The position numbers and the translations under genes were made by a program. This document shows positions 42,497 through 51,471 of a stretch of DNA of 64,000 nucleotides, in pieces; position 1 is the stretch's first letter; every line of letters begins with the position of its first letter. A model generated the notes under the pieces. It saw only the letters and a list, made by a program, of their open reading frames with translations. It had not been told where the DNA came from and searched no databases. The stretch comes from Chloroflexota bacterium. GTDB lineage: Bacteria > Chloroflexota > Anaerolineae > Aggregatilineales > Phototrophicaceae. The DNA lies in the NCBI GenBank assembly GCA_016223085.1, contig JACRPS010000004.1, positions 276,484 to 340,483 of the forward strand, given 5' to 3'.

Positions 42497-43474
42497 ATGC
42501 CCCCAGTTCGTGCCGTCAAGAACCAGTATCGAGGTGTCAACGCCCACTTGCACAGCTACTTCCAGGCTGAGGGTGGTTGGGACGGTTTTCATGCCAATCA
42601 CATTGCCGATCTCATGCGTCTGATGAGCGCCCAACTACTCCCAATGGGTTACGTTGCAGACATCCAGCAGTCGCTTCAAATCCGGCGCTTTGGTGAACCC
42701 GCAGGCAGACCCGAATCCGACGTAACCATCTACGACCCTGACCCCATGCGCCGTCAACGGCCACTGTCGTCACCGTTGGCGGGTGAAATGCTGGCGATCT
42801 CAGAAGTGATGAGTCTGGAACGCGAGTTAGCGGATTACCAAGCCATTGCCATTTACGAGTACGAACCAACCAAGCGCGAATTGGGAGAACCTGTGGCGTG
42901 GGTTGAACTGCTGTCCCCCTCGAACAAACCTGGCGGCCAGGATGCGAAATATTACCGCGATAAACGATGGAAACTGCTGCACAGCGGGATTGTTTTTGTT
43001 GAGCTTGACTACCTGCACGAGTCGCCGCCAACGTTTGATCGTGTGCCAAGCTATAGCACGGGGCAGAGGCGAGGGCAGCCGGAAGCCGGGTCGCAGCCGT
43101 ATCACATTTTCGTCGTTGACCCACGTCCAGCCTTTGCAGAAGGCAAAGTCTATCCGTATGGCTTTGATGTAGATATGGTCATTCCGACAGTCAATATTCC
43201 CCTCAATGCCGGAGATGTGCTGTCGTTTGACTTCAACGCCGCCTACAACAAAACTTATGAGGAAACGCTGTATGGCGCACGGTTGGTGGATTACAGTCAA
43301 CTACCTATAAACTTTGATCGCTACAGTCAATCAGACCAGGTGCGAATTCTCGCCCGCATGTTGGCCGTGCTAAAAGCTGTGCGCGATGGCGTGAGCCTGG
43401 AACAAGATGTCCCGCTTCCGACTGAGGACATCGGTTTTGACGAGGCGCTGACCCAAATCAAAACCTGGCACTAA
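42497..43474 (+). CDS. DUF4058-like protein
   Basis: A 325-residue protein resembling the DUF4058 family seen in cyanobacteria and Chloroflexota. Recognisable parts are GGWDGFHANHIADLMRLMSAQLLPMGY (about 27-53), SLQIRRFGEPAGRPESDVTIYDP, VAWVELLSPSNKPGGQDAKYYRDKRWKLL (about 133-161) and FVELDYLHE. The ELLSP...K and VELDYL pattern resembles PD-(D/E)XK restriction-like folds such as Uma2, so a nuclease relationship is possible but unproven. It stands alone between the defence operon and the STAND gene. Confidence 0.65.
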   Translation: MPPVRAVKNQYRGVNAHLHSYFQAEGGWDGFHANHIADLMRLMSAQLLPMGYVADIQQSLQIRRFGEPAGRPESDVTIYDPDPMRRQRPLSSPLAGEMLAISEVMSLERELADYQAIAIYEYEPTKRELGEPVAWVELLSPSNKPGGQDAKYYRDKRWKLLHSGIVFVELDYLHESPPTFDRVPSYSTGQRRGQPEAGSQPYHIFVVDPRPAFAEGKVYPYGFDVDMVIPTVNIPLNAGDVLSFDFNAAYNKTYEETLYGARLVDYSQLPINFDRYSQSDQVRILARMLAVLKAVRDGVSLEQDVPLPTEDIGFDEALTQIKTWH

Positions 43475-43648
43475 TTCATAGTCGCTATAGCAAACGACGT
43501 TACTCCGTTGGGGTTAGGGTCTATTCCATTTTGAGGCTCTGACAGTTGTTCAGTTTGCATCGTCACCAGACCCAATAACGACCCGTTCCTAGTCCATACT
43601 GACCGTAACATCTATAATTCAAATAACCAGTATTGCGGAGTTCAAAAA

Positions 43649-46036
43649 GTGCCGACCGAACTCTCCGTATTCATCAGTTCCAAAATGCAAGAGCTTGCCC
43701 CAGAGCGCAAGGCCCTACAGGAATTGCTCCCAACACTAGGGCGGGACATATTCAAATTCCAGACCTGGATTTTTGAGGGTGATGCTCCTGCCAGCAACAA
43801 ATCCATCCGAGACATCTATTTGGAAGCATTACAGAACGCAGACCTCTATATTGGTATCTTCTGGAACGAATTTGGCGAATGGACGCTGGATGAGTTTGAA
43901 CGCGCGACTGAGCGGGGTATAGAGCGTCACCTGTATGTCAAAAACCTGAACCCGGAGCAGCGTGACCCTCGACTGCAAGCCTTTCTGGATAAACAGAGTG
44001 ATGTGCGTTTTGGCATTACTCCACGCTGGTTTACCAGCCTCGAAGACCTCAAACAGCAGGTTGGGAGATCGGTTGAGAAGTGGCTATTGGAACGTCAGGT
44101 TGCGTATCACAGCGCGATCAGCGCCGTTTTTGCCCAGATTCCTGATGATGTACCTGAACAACCCAAGCGGCTGGTTGGGCGCGATGATCTGGTGGCTGAG
44201 GTGCAGGCCTTGCTCGATGACCAGGAGCATATCCTACTGCGGGGTTTCGGCGGTATGGGTAAGACAGCACTGGCGGCTACCATTGCTGCTCAACATACTG
44301 CCACTGGTCGAGGCCCAGTTCTCTGGTTACGGGTAGGGGCCGCTGAACCGGATGCGGTGTTTGAAGCTGTTGGACGGGCCTTAGGTATGCAGCAGGCTAT
44401 CGCCACTACTTCCGGTGATGAACGCTTACAAGTCATACGACATCTTCTGGCGGAAACAAAAGCACTGCTCGTACTGGACGACGTGTGGAATGGGGCTGCC
44501 TTAGCGCGAGTGGTCAAAGCTGTGCCTCGTGCGATGCCACTGTTAGTAACCTCGCGCCATCGCTTTCCACTGGATGAAATCATCGAAGTGGGTGAGTTGA
44601 AACCGGCTGAAGCGTTGAAGTTGCTCAATCTGTATGTGCGCGGGCGCGACATCAGCAGTGACCTCGATGCCAGGCGTCTGTGTGAGATACTGGGCTACCA
44701 TGCCTTCGCCCTCGAAATCGCCAGCAAGACGCTCAAAGTCTACCAGCTCTCACCGGCTGAATTGTTGCAGCGGGTGGAACAAGCCCCTCATGACCTCAGT
44801 ATGCCTGCCAACTATGGTGAAATGGGTCGTGCAGGTGTCAAGTCACTTCTGGACACGAGCGTCAGTGCCTTACACCGGGATTTGCTGGATGTGTTTATTG
44901 CTCTGGGAGGGATGTTTGAACCCAGTTCAACCCCGGAACTGCTTGCAAGGGTGATGGGACGTAATACCCAGACTGTAGGGGATGCACTCAGCCAGCTTGA
45001 AGAGCGTGGGTTGGTCAGTGCCAGAAAGCATCATCATGTTGAGTATTTCCGGCTTCACGACCTCGCCTACAGCTATGCCCGAACCATGTTCATGAACAAA
45101 GGACGGAGTCATCTACCCGTTGTCGAAGCCTGTCAGATGTATGCATCTGCTCACAAAGATGATCTGGATGCACTAGATGTCGAACAAAGCAACATTCTGG
45201 AGGCAGCCGAAACCGCTTATCATTCCAATCAGGCCGATGTGTTTATTGCCATCCTGAAATCATTGACCGTTGATGGGCCTTATTTTGCGGCGCGGGGACA
45301 CACAGCAGTTTCATTAAAGCTTCTCAAAAATGCTATCCAGGCAGCCAGGGAAAGCAATGAACTGGAAACGGCCCATTATCTTCTGAGCAGGCTAGGGAAT
45401 TCCTATGCCGATTTTATGGGGGATTACGACAATGCACTTATGGCCTATCAGGAGGCATTAGCTCTTGCGCGATCACTCGGCAATGTGCGCCGCGAAGCTA
45501 TTCTTCTGACTGTTATTGGTAAGATGCGCTTACTTCAGAACGCTGATGACGCGAACGATTACTATGGCGAGGCTGAAACAATCGCGCGAAACCTGAGTGA
45601 CGATTTTGTACTGGGTTTCGTGCTGCACCATCAGGGCTATCAATTCATTAATCAGCAGCCTCCCGATTATGAGCGAGGCAAAGAACTATCAGACGAAGCC
45701 GCGAAAATTGCGGCAGCACTCCGGCTTCCCGATATTCACTTCTGGTCGCTGCTGAATCGGGGTTCCTGTGAACATGAACTGGGGGAGCTAAGTCAGGCAC
45801 TCGCCACGCATTATGAAGCATATGAGTTGGCGAAAGAGCAAAACAATCATTTCTGGTTAGCAGGGGTATTGCGCTCGATTGGCGAAGACTATCACCGAAT
45901 GGATAATCGTGTTCAGGCACAAGCAGCGTTTGATGAGGCGCTTGCACTCTGGCGGGAGGTCAAAGCGAAGGCTCAAGCCGATGACCTCATTCAATACATG
46001 AACGAGAGAGCCTATACTGTTCAACCAGAATTATAA
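43649..46036 (+). CDS. STAND NTPase: DUF4062, NB-ARC and TPR domains
   Basis: A 795-residue protein starting with GTG at 43649 behind GGAG. Residues 1-150 match DUF4062 (LSVFISSKMQELAPERKAL; DLYIGIFWNEFGEW), a TIR-like fold common at the front of bacterial STAND proteins. The NB-ARC ATPase (about 175-450) has Walker A GFGGMGKT (199-206), Walker B LLVLDDVWN and a GLPLA-like HAFALEIAS. TPR-like repeats span about 535-790 (YDNALMAYQEALALARSLGN; AQAAFDEALALW). Such proteins work as sensors that oligomerise on binding phage proteins. A secreted-type subtilase gene starts 17 bp downstream. Confidence 0.85.
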   Translation: MPTELSVFISSKMQELAPERKALQELLPTLGRDIFKFQTWIFEGDAPASNKSIRDIYLEALQNADLYIGIFWNEFGEWTLDEFERATERGIERHLYVKNLNPEQRDPRLQAFLDKQSDVRFGITPRWFTSLEDLKQQVGRSVEKWLLERQVAYHSAISAVFAQIPDDVPEQPKRLVGRDDLVAEVQALLDDQEHILLRGFGGMGKTALAATIAAQHTATGRGPVLWLRVGAAEPDAVFEAVGRALGMQQAIATTSGDERLQVIRHLLAETKALLVLDDVWNGAALARVVKAVPRAMPLLVTSRHRFPLDEIIEVGELKPAEALKLLNLYVRGRDISSDLDARRLCEILGYHAFALEIASKTLKVYQLSPAELLQRVEQAPHDLSMPANYGEMGRAGVKSLLDTSVSALHRDLLDVFIALGGMFEPSSTPELLARVMGRNTQTVGDALSQLEERGLVSARKHHHVEYFRLHDLAYSYARTMFMNKGRSHLPVVEACQMYASAHKDDLDALDVEQSNILEAAETAYHSNQADVFIAILKSLTVDGPYFAARGHTAVSLKLLKNAIQAARESNELETAHYLLSRLGNSYADFMGDYDNALMAYQEALALARSLGNVRREAILLTVIGKMRLLQNADDANDYYGEAETIARNLSDDFVLGFVLHHQGYQFINQQPPDYERGKELSDEAAKIAAALRLPDIHFWSLLNRGSCEHELGELSQALATHYEAYELAKEQNNHFWLAGVLRSIGEDYHRMDNRVQAQAAFDEALALWREVKAKAQADDLIQYMNERAYTVQPEL

Positions 46037-46053
46037 ATATTAGGAGGCAACGA

Positions 46054-47337
46054 ATGTCTGCCCTGTTCAAAAGAATCATCTTTGGGCTAATGGCTTTGAC
46101 CTGTGCTTCTTTACTGAGTGTTACTCTGGTCTCCGCGCAGGGACGTAGGGCAACAGAGGTGAACTGTGCCCTCACACCCGATCAGATTCTGGGCCAAGCC
46201 TACAGTGGGACTGCTGGTGCGGCAGGTGAGACGGGCGACAATGGTCTGACACCCGAAGGTGAGGACATTGAAGCGGAGGGACTAGCCGCTGACTCTCAGT
46301 GGATTCTGGATAACCTGGCTTATGCGAGTCCAGGGACGGAAGCGGTAGCGGTTTTAATCGTTGACGATTTTTCGTCTGATGGAATAGGTGATACGCCTGT
46401 TTCGCATGGCTGGCTGGTCTGGCAGGTATTCCAGCAGTTGTATGATCGCTTGCCTTCGGATGCGGCCAGTCAGATCACCCTTCAACAAGTGAACATTGCT
46501 GACCAAGCTGGCTATCGGTCTGACCTTATCCTGCCGGAAATCCAGTCCGCCATCGAAGAACTGTCCGCGCAGGGTGTTGAACGGTTTGTGCTGAACATGA
46601 GTTTTGTATTTGTCCCCTGTGCCGACGACAGCATCCAATTCAACTTCGCGGATTTTATGGAGGCACGTCGTAACAACCCAGAACGTTCGCTGGTTGAACA
46701 TTTGGGCGGTAATCCACGCAATGTTCAGGCCATTCTAAAAGACTCCCGAATAGGGTACATTGACGAAACAGGATTAACAGACACCGAAGGAGCAGCACCT
46801 CGTAGCCAGGCGCTCCCGTCTGCACCGGGACAAGCACTGGCAGGGGAGGTTCTTCCTGTACCACCTACGCCGAGTGGGGCGAAACCGGCATTTCGAGCAC
46901 AAGACTTGCGGGTTCTGAGGCTCTTCAACAGTACAAAGTTGGAGTCAGACCCTTTACGCGATTTCCTGCGCCAATCCCGTGATCTGACGATCATTCCGGT
47001 TGCGTCGTCCGGTAATTTCAAACAGCGCAGACCCTTCTATCCCGCCCGCTGGCCGGAAGTCATCAGCGTGAGTGCTAACGAGGGCAATGATTTACGATTC
47101 TGGTTGCATTCAAATAATGGCGATGTCAGCGTACCAGGAGCGTGGTTCAGCTTTGACGACGATCAATACCGAGCGGGAACATCCTTTGCTGCGCCTGTCG
47201 TGAGTATGCTGATCGCCATTGACCTCACGCAGGCCGAACCAACCTGCCAAATTCGTGGCAACGCGCCTATGCTGGCGCGCGGTGCTTACGATAATGAACT
47301 ATTCCTGGAAGCAGTTGGTCAATATTGTGGAAAATAG
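46054..47337 (+). CDS. Subtilisin-like serine protease (S8) with signal peptide
   Basis: A 427-residue S8-family protease. A signal peptide (about 1-29, LMALTCASLLSVTLVSAQG) is followed by a pro-region. The catalytic triad is Asp104 or Asp105 in VLIVDDFSSDG, His118 in VSHGW, and Ser in AGTSFAAPV near residue 375. The oxyanion region is VASSGNF. AGGAGG precedes ATG 46054, and the spacing to the STAND gene is 17 bp. Trypsin- or caspase-like domains often accompany STAND proteins, but this one carries an export signal, so a direct cytoplasmic effector role is uncertain. Confidence 0.85.
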   Translation: MSALFKRIIFGLMALTCASLLSVTLVSAQGRRATEVNCALTPDQILGQAYSGTAGAAGETGDNGLTPEGEDIEAEGLAADSQWILDNLAYASPGTEAVAVLIVDDFSSDGIGDTPVSHGWLVWQVFQQLYDRLPSDAASQITLQQVNIADQAGYRSDLILPEIQSAIEELSAQGVERFVLNMSFVFVPCADDSIQFNFADFMEARRNNPERSLVEHLGGNPRNVQAILKDSRIGYIDETGLTDTEGAAPRSQALPSAPGQALAGEVLPVPPTPSGAKPAFRAQDLRVLRLFNSTKLESDPLRDFLRQSRDLTIIPVASSGNFKQRRPFYPARWPEVISVSANEGNDLRFWLHSNNGDVSVPGAWFSFDDDQYRAGTSFAAPVVSMLIAIDLTQAEPTCQIRGNAPMLARGAYDNELFLEAVGQYCGK

Positions 47338-47350
47338 AAGGTTATGAAAT

Positions 47351-48982
47351 TCACGCTGCACGCAACCCCAAAATTTGCTGAACTTCTTCAAAGGGTGTAC
47401 CATAGGGAACTATAATGACCCCTAGATACCTCATTGGGGTCTGTTCCCCGTCATCCCCGTGCGTGTATAAAGATGGGTCAACTGAGATTTCGGTTGACCC
47501 ATTTGCTTTATGCCCCAAAACAATGTGGTAATCCGCCTTCAGCGTCATTGCCACCACTGCTTGATCTTGAACATAGACTCGTTCAACAATAAGTTTGATC
47601 AGCCGATGCTGGGCTTCCGGGTCGTTATTGCAGGTGTCCCAATACTTACCAAAGTTCTCAAGCATATCGGCTGCCCGTTCAAGATCATCCTCAGGAATAG
47701 GGGTAAGTTGCTCTAGTTCCTGCTGAAGTTTGACGCGCTTTTCCAGGTAATCCAGCTTATCGGTGATAAAGCCCTGATCCCACCGAAAATCCATCCGCTC
47801 AATGGCGGCTTTGATTTCTCCAAGCCGCTGCTCAAGGTTTTGTTCTCCGAGAACATTACTCATAGCTTCCGTGATATGTTGCTGCCATGCTGCCGAAGGT
47901 TTCAAGGTCATAAGAATGGCAAGCACTTGTGCTTCAATTTGATCGCAGTGAACCGACTTTTGTTCACATTCCCGGTTAAAGTCTTTTGCCCGACAGAGGT
48001 AGTAACGGTAGCGTTTTCCCTGCACCTGAGCGCGCATTTTGCCATAGGCGGGGAAGGTGTAATCGGTAGGTGGATTCTGGCAGCAGCGGTAGCAGTAGAC
48101 CAAGTTCCGTAAGAGATACGGATTGTATTTCGGTGTTGCCTGTCGATGTGACGCTCGTTCCCGCCGTACCTGCTGACACTTGTCAAAAAGCTCTTGTGAG
48201 ATGAGCGGCTGATGCTGGCCGGGATACCAGCAGTCATCAGGAATGCGCGAACGGTTAAGCCGTGTTTTGTCCTTGCGGTATTCCTGATACCGGACTTTAC
48301 CGAGATAGGTCTGGTTTTGTAGCATTTCGCGCACCGTCTCCTTTGAGAATGGCCGCCCGTTCTTGGTGCGATAGCCGGCATTCGTCAGTAACACGGCAAT
48401 GTCCCCGTCGCTGTACTTACCGGTTGAAAATTCCGTATAGGCCATAATCAATCCCGGCGCTTCACGGGCATTTGGCACGAGTATTTTGTTCTCGTCTTTG
48501 TCGTACCCAAACGATGCCCGGTTGTTATGAAGTCCCTGCCGGGCACGCTCCCGCTTGCCTTTGGCAACTTCGGTGGCAAGGTTACGGCTGTACCAGTCCG
48601 CAACGCATTCTATAATGCCTTCGATGAGTGCGCCGATTGGGCCATCGCTATCTTCTGAGGGTTCAGTAACCGAGAATACTTTGATTTTGTAGTCATAGCG
48701 GAGAAGCGATTTGATCGCCAGCGAATCAAACCGATTGCGGGCGAAACGGTCAAATTTATGGACAACAACTGCATCAAATTTGCTGTTTCGGGCGTCCAGC
48801 CGCATCTTCTGAAAAGCGGTGCGGTCAGCCGTTCGTGCTGATTCACCCTCATCTGCGTACACTCTCACGACTGTTCCGCCTCGGCTGGCAACCCAATCGT
48901 GAATGAGACGCCGTTGAGCATCAAGGGAATAGCCGTTGACCTGTTCCTCATCACTGACCCGGATGTACGCTGCGTACCGCAT
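47351..48982 (-). CDS. Second large serine recombinase, crossing the right attachment site
   Basis: A 543-residue large serine recombinase starting at ATG 48980-48982 behind GAAGGGATACATATC; an in-frame ATG at 49145-49147 is possible. The catalytic domain begins MRYAAYIRVSDEEQ with Ser10 as nucleophile and has VVHKFDRFARN. The zinc ribbon is LVYCYRCC ... YLCRAKDFNRECEQ (about 350-400), followed by a coiled coil. Near the C-terminus, GDDG is encoded by the 13-bp att repeat, and the last 30 residues are encoded by DNA to the island side of it. If this element once stood next to tRNA-Asp, its C-terminus would have been the tRNA-derived one now on the other recombinase. Confidence 0.9.
   Translation of the reverse strand: MRYAAYIRVSDEEQVNGYSLDAQRRLIHDWVASRGGTVVRVYADEGESARTADRTAFQKMRLDARNSKFDAVVVHKFDRFARNRFDSLAIKSLLRYDYKIKVFSVTEPSEDSDGPIGALIEGIIECVADWYSRNLATEVAKGKRERARQGLHNNRASFGYDKDENKILVPNAREAPGLIMAYTEFSTGKYSDGDIAVLLTNAGYRTKNGRPFSKETVREMLQNQTYLGKVRYQEYRKDKTRLNRSRIPDDCWYPGQHQPLISQELFDKCQQVRRERASHRQATPKYNPYLLRNLVYCYRCCQNPPTDYTFPAYGKMRAQVQGKRYRYYLCRAKDFNRECEQKSVHCDQIEAQVLAILMTLKPSAAWQQHITEAMSNVLGEQNLEQRLGEIKAAIERMDFRWDQGFITDKLDYLEKRVKLQQELEQLTPIPEDDLERAADMLENFGKYWDTCNNDPEAQHRLIKLIVERVYVQDQAVVAMTLKADYHIVLGHKANGSTEISVDPSLYTHGDDGEQTPMRYLGVIIVPYGTPFEEVQQILGLRAA
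47447..47459. other. Second attachment-site copy (island right end)
   Basis: CCCGTCATCCCCG, identical to the tRNA-Asp 3' end at 7507-7519 and in the same orientation. It marks the junction between the island and the DNA carrying the second recombinase. No third copy was found to the right in the window. Confidence 0.7.
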
Positions 48983-49183
48983 GATATGTATCCCTTCTTC
49001 TGAATGCCTTATTCGTTCGGTTGACTGGACAAGGTATGCTTTAAGCTGTAAGTCAGCGGCGGTTGCTCCAAGTGTGGGAATAGTGAAGAAGCGGCGATCA
49101 GCAATGGGAGCAACCAATTGAACGGCTTGTCGGCTTGGTTCATGCATACATCCTTTCCGGGCAGATGCCCTGATAAATAAAAA

Positions 49184-49217
49184 AGTCGTCAACCACGAGA
49201 TGCCGCAGTTGACGACT
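49184..49217 (-). terminator. Attenuator-like hairpin upstream of the second recombinase
   Basis: On the minus strand AGTCGTCAAC pairs with GTTGACGACT over a 14-nt loop and is followed by TTTTTT, a complete intrinsic terminator. It lies about 200 bp upstream of the recombinase start and reads toward it, so it may act as an attenuator or shield the gene from upstream transcription. Confidence 0.65.
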
Positions 49218-49281
49218 CGAAACGCAAAGAGAATAATTGCGTCTAGCCTGCCATGCTGCGTACTTCAGCGTGGTGGGTTAG

Positions 49282-49314
49282 CCCTCGGTGGGTGCTCACA
49301 ACACCTACCGGGGG
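49282..49314. other. Strong 13-bp hairpin in the recombinase leader region
   Basis: CCCTCGGTGGGTG (49282-49294) pairs fully with CACCTACCGGGGG (49302-49314), allowing G-T pairs, around a 7-nt loop. No T-run follows on either strand. It sits upstream of the attenuator-like hairpin and could be part of a structured leader RNA, an element end or a recombination site. Confidence 0.45.
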
Positions 49315-49886
49315 CGTCCCTGTTTCAGTTTGTATAACTGTAGGTTTTACTGGTTTTCGTTGTCAAGCGGTTAATACGGTACCGGGCGGCAGCACCGCGC
49401 GGGAAGAATCGAGGAGGGGAATGTATCGGGCAGGTGAGCCAATGAAATACGGTTGTGTACCGCGTTAAACGAGGATACTGAAGGCGATATCGAAGTAGCC
49501 GCACCTCAACATCTGACAATCTATTTTGATACAGTCTGAGTGGATGACGTAGCTTTTTGTATGTTGCCCACACAACCAACCGCTGAAGGTTCATCTGGTG
49601 GTTGAGGAGGGAAATTACGGACTGAAATATGTTCCACAACTGCCAGTATTTTTGCTGTGTGAAATAATCCTTTTTCATAACACTACGAGTCTATAGAATT
49701 ATTCAAAAAGAGTCAAGCAGTAAGGAACTCATTTGGGACAACATATGCTTTCTTAACTGGAGTATCGGCTAATCGTAATCTGATTACGGAATCATAAGAA
49801 ATCACAGTGTTATGCCCAGTATTTGATCATATATATAAATTTAATTTTTGATAATTACAGTTCTATCTGGCAATATACAAGTTGAT
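49315..49886. other. Gene-poor AT-rich stretch
   Basis: No gene is supported. A 117-residue minus-strand frame (49325-49678) has no clear ribosome site and no recognisable domain. The part from about 49680 to 49880 is strongly AT-rich. It probably holds the decayed end of the second integrated element; no third att copy is seen. Confidence 0.5.
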
Positions 49887-51246
49887 GGGTGCATTTCAGA
49901 TCGGGGGCAGGTAAGCTGCCGTTTGCCATAAATCAGAAAAGTCATTGCCCAAGACAGCAGCGCGGATGACCAACATGCGTTGGGCATTGTCGGCCTTCCA
50001 ACGCATCCCGGCCCCGGTCAAACGCTGTTTGAACTGCTTAACCCCACTTTCGACTGTGCCAGAGCCAATGGGGAAGCTGTCTTCACGAAACTCAAGATAC
50101 TGCATCCGGCGTTGGTGGGTTTCAAAATAACTGGTCAGATCAGCCTGTTCACACTTCTGTAAGGCGGCAATGATCTTGTGAGTGCGCCCCATGTAGAGGT
50201 GATCCTTGCGGATTTTAAATCAATGTTGGCGCTGCTGGGCATCGCTGTCATTGGGAAACAAGGCGGTGGCGGCATCGGCAAGATGCTGCACGGCATGAAA
50301 CCAATCGACAATCTGACGTCCATCAGGACAGACATCCTCCGCCACATTCCAAATCCAGGCTGCCCCATCGCCAACCACCGCCCGCTCTGGTGAAATCAGC
50401 TTTCGAGCCGAACACAGCAGTGTAGTGCAGGTTCACGCCATGGGCCAACTCCTCCAACTGTTTGGTCTGCGGATTGCGTTCCAGACGGGTTTCCACGTCA
50501 AACACCGCCCCCACTTTTAACTCGCGCCAACCCTCACCTCGAAGATTGACCATGCCACCGTCCATTGACACGGCCTTGCGCTGGGCGTGGTCATGGCGGA
50601 CGTCGGGCATCACCACCCGTTCAACACTCACCTGCTCCTGCTGCTGTTTGACATGCGCTTGTAAGCGTTCACCATGATATTGTGTTTGTCGCCAAATGCT
50701 GCTGGCAGGAATGAAGCGTTCACCAATTTCTTTAAATACGGCGGCACTCCGTTGATAGGGTAACAGCCCACTTAACCACACCATCTTGTGCGCCATCTGC
50801 TGGCTGTAAGCCGTCGTATTCAAGCCCAACTGCTTATCCAGGGGGGAAATAGCCGATGCCACATTGCTCACAGTGGTAATAATCGCGCTCCACCACCACC
50901 TCGTCACGCCCTGTGACCACGTGTTTGGACTTTTTGCCTTTGTAGCGTAACTTGCCACCACAGGGTTCACACAACCCCTGCTGAGTCACTTGGGCGTCAG
51001 CGACCATTTCCTGCATCAGCGATTGGCGAATCTCGCTCTCAAAATCGCCAACTAAATCTTCCATCGCACTCATGCTTAAGTCACGGCGACCGGCCTTCTG
51101 TTCAAGTAATTTCGCAACCGCTTCCTGCGCTCGCTTCCGGAGTCGCTTTTCCAGATCATCGCACGTTGTGGACATAGCAGAACCTGCTCCCTTTGTGCCT
51201 GCCATTCCCCTATTCTAACCCTTTGCCCCTCATTTGAAATGCGCCC
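49887..51246 (-). mobile_element. ISKra4-family-like insertion sequence
   Basis: About 1360 bp bounded by imperfect inverted repeats: GGGTGCATTTCA at 49887-49898 and the complement of GGGCGCATTTCA at 51235-51246, with similarity continuing inward (GGGGCA). It holds one broken transposase gene. No target duplication is evident at the ends. Confidence 0.75.
49896..51175 (-). pseudogene. ISKra4/UPF0236-like transposase, two frameshifts
   Basis: Three consecutive minus-strand frames together encode one transposase. The first (from MSTTCDDLEKRL) has a zinc-binding motif, LCEPCGGKLRYKG ... YYHCEQCGIGYFPP. It loses frame at a run of six Cs near 50845. The second continues PLDKQLGLNTTAYS and includes KAVSMDGGMVNLRGEGW, with the first catalytic Asp. 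It loses frame near 50405. The third continues RKLISPERAVVGDGAAW, then DGRQIVDWFHAVQHL and GSGTVESGVKQFKQRLTGAGMRW, and ends at 49896. Both shifts are by one base, so sequencing error or slippage at the C-run is possible, but two shifts suggest decay. Confidence 0.8.
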
Positions 51247-51471
51247 TAGCCTAAAGCTGTGGATGCATATAGCTGTTTTTTCTGATTGATATTACCAGCT
51301 TGAACCAAATTGCTCATTTGTTATGCTAAAGCTCTAATAGACATACTCCACTCTGATGGCACTTTAGTCCAGTAAAATCTAATAAAATCTTTAATCTTGC
51401 TTGCAGAATTGTAGAATTTTCTGTATATTCTGTCTTGATGTTGATATTGTTGGAAAAATAGGAATTCTCAG

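Larger units (their letters stand above)
7520..47459. mobile_element. Integrative island at tRNA-Asp, about 40 kb
   Basis: The interval between the two 13-bp tRNA 3'-end copies. It contains its own serine recombinase beside the tRNA, two tyrosine recombinases, a RepA-like ATPase and a primase, an HNH endonuclease, an IS630-like fragment, regulators, and several defence-type loci (TIR, split Cas4-like, a DpdA/PglZ operon, STAND). A 15-bp near-palindrome is dispersed only within this interval. The limits rest on the short repeat and on how the recombinase genes cross it. Confidence 0.65.

Noticed and set aside
49325..49678. 117-residue minus-strand frame
   Set aside because: No ribosome site or domain, and the region looks like decayed AT-rich sequence; it cannot be excluded but is not supported.
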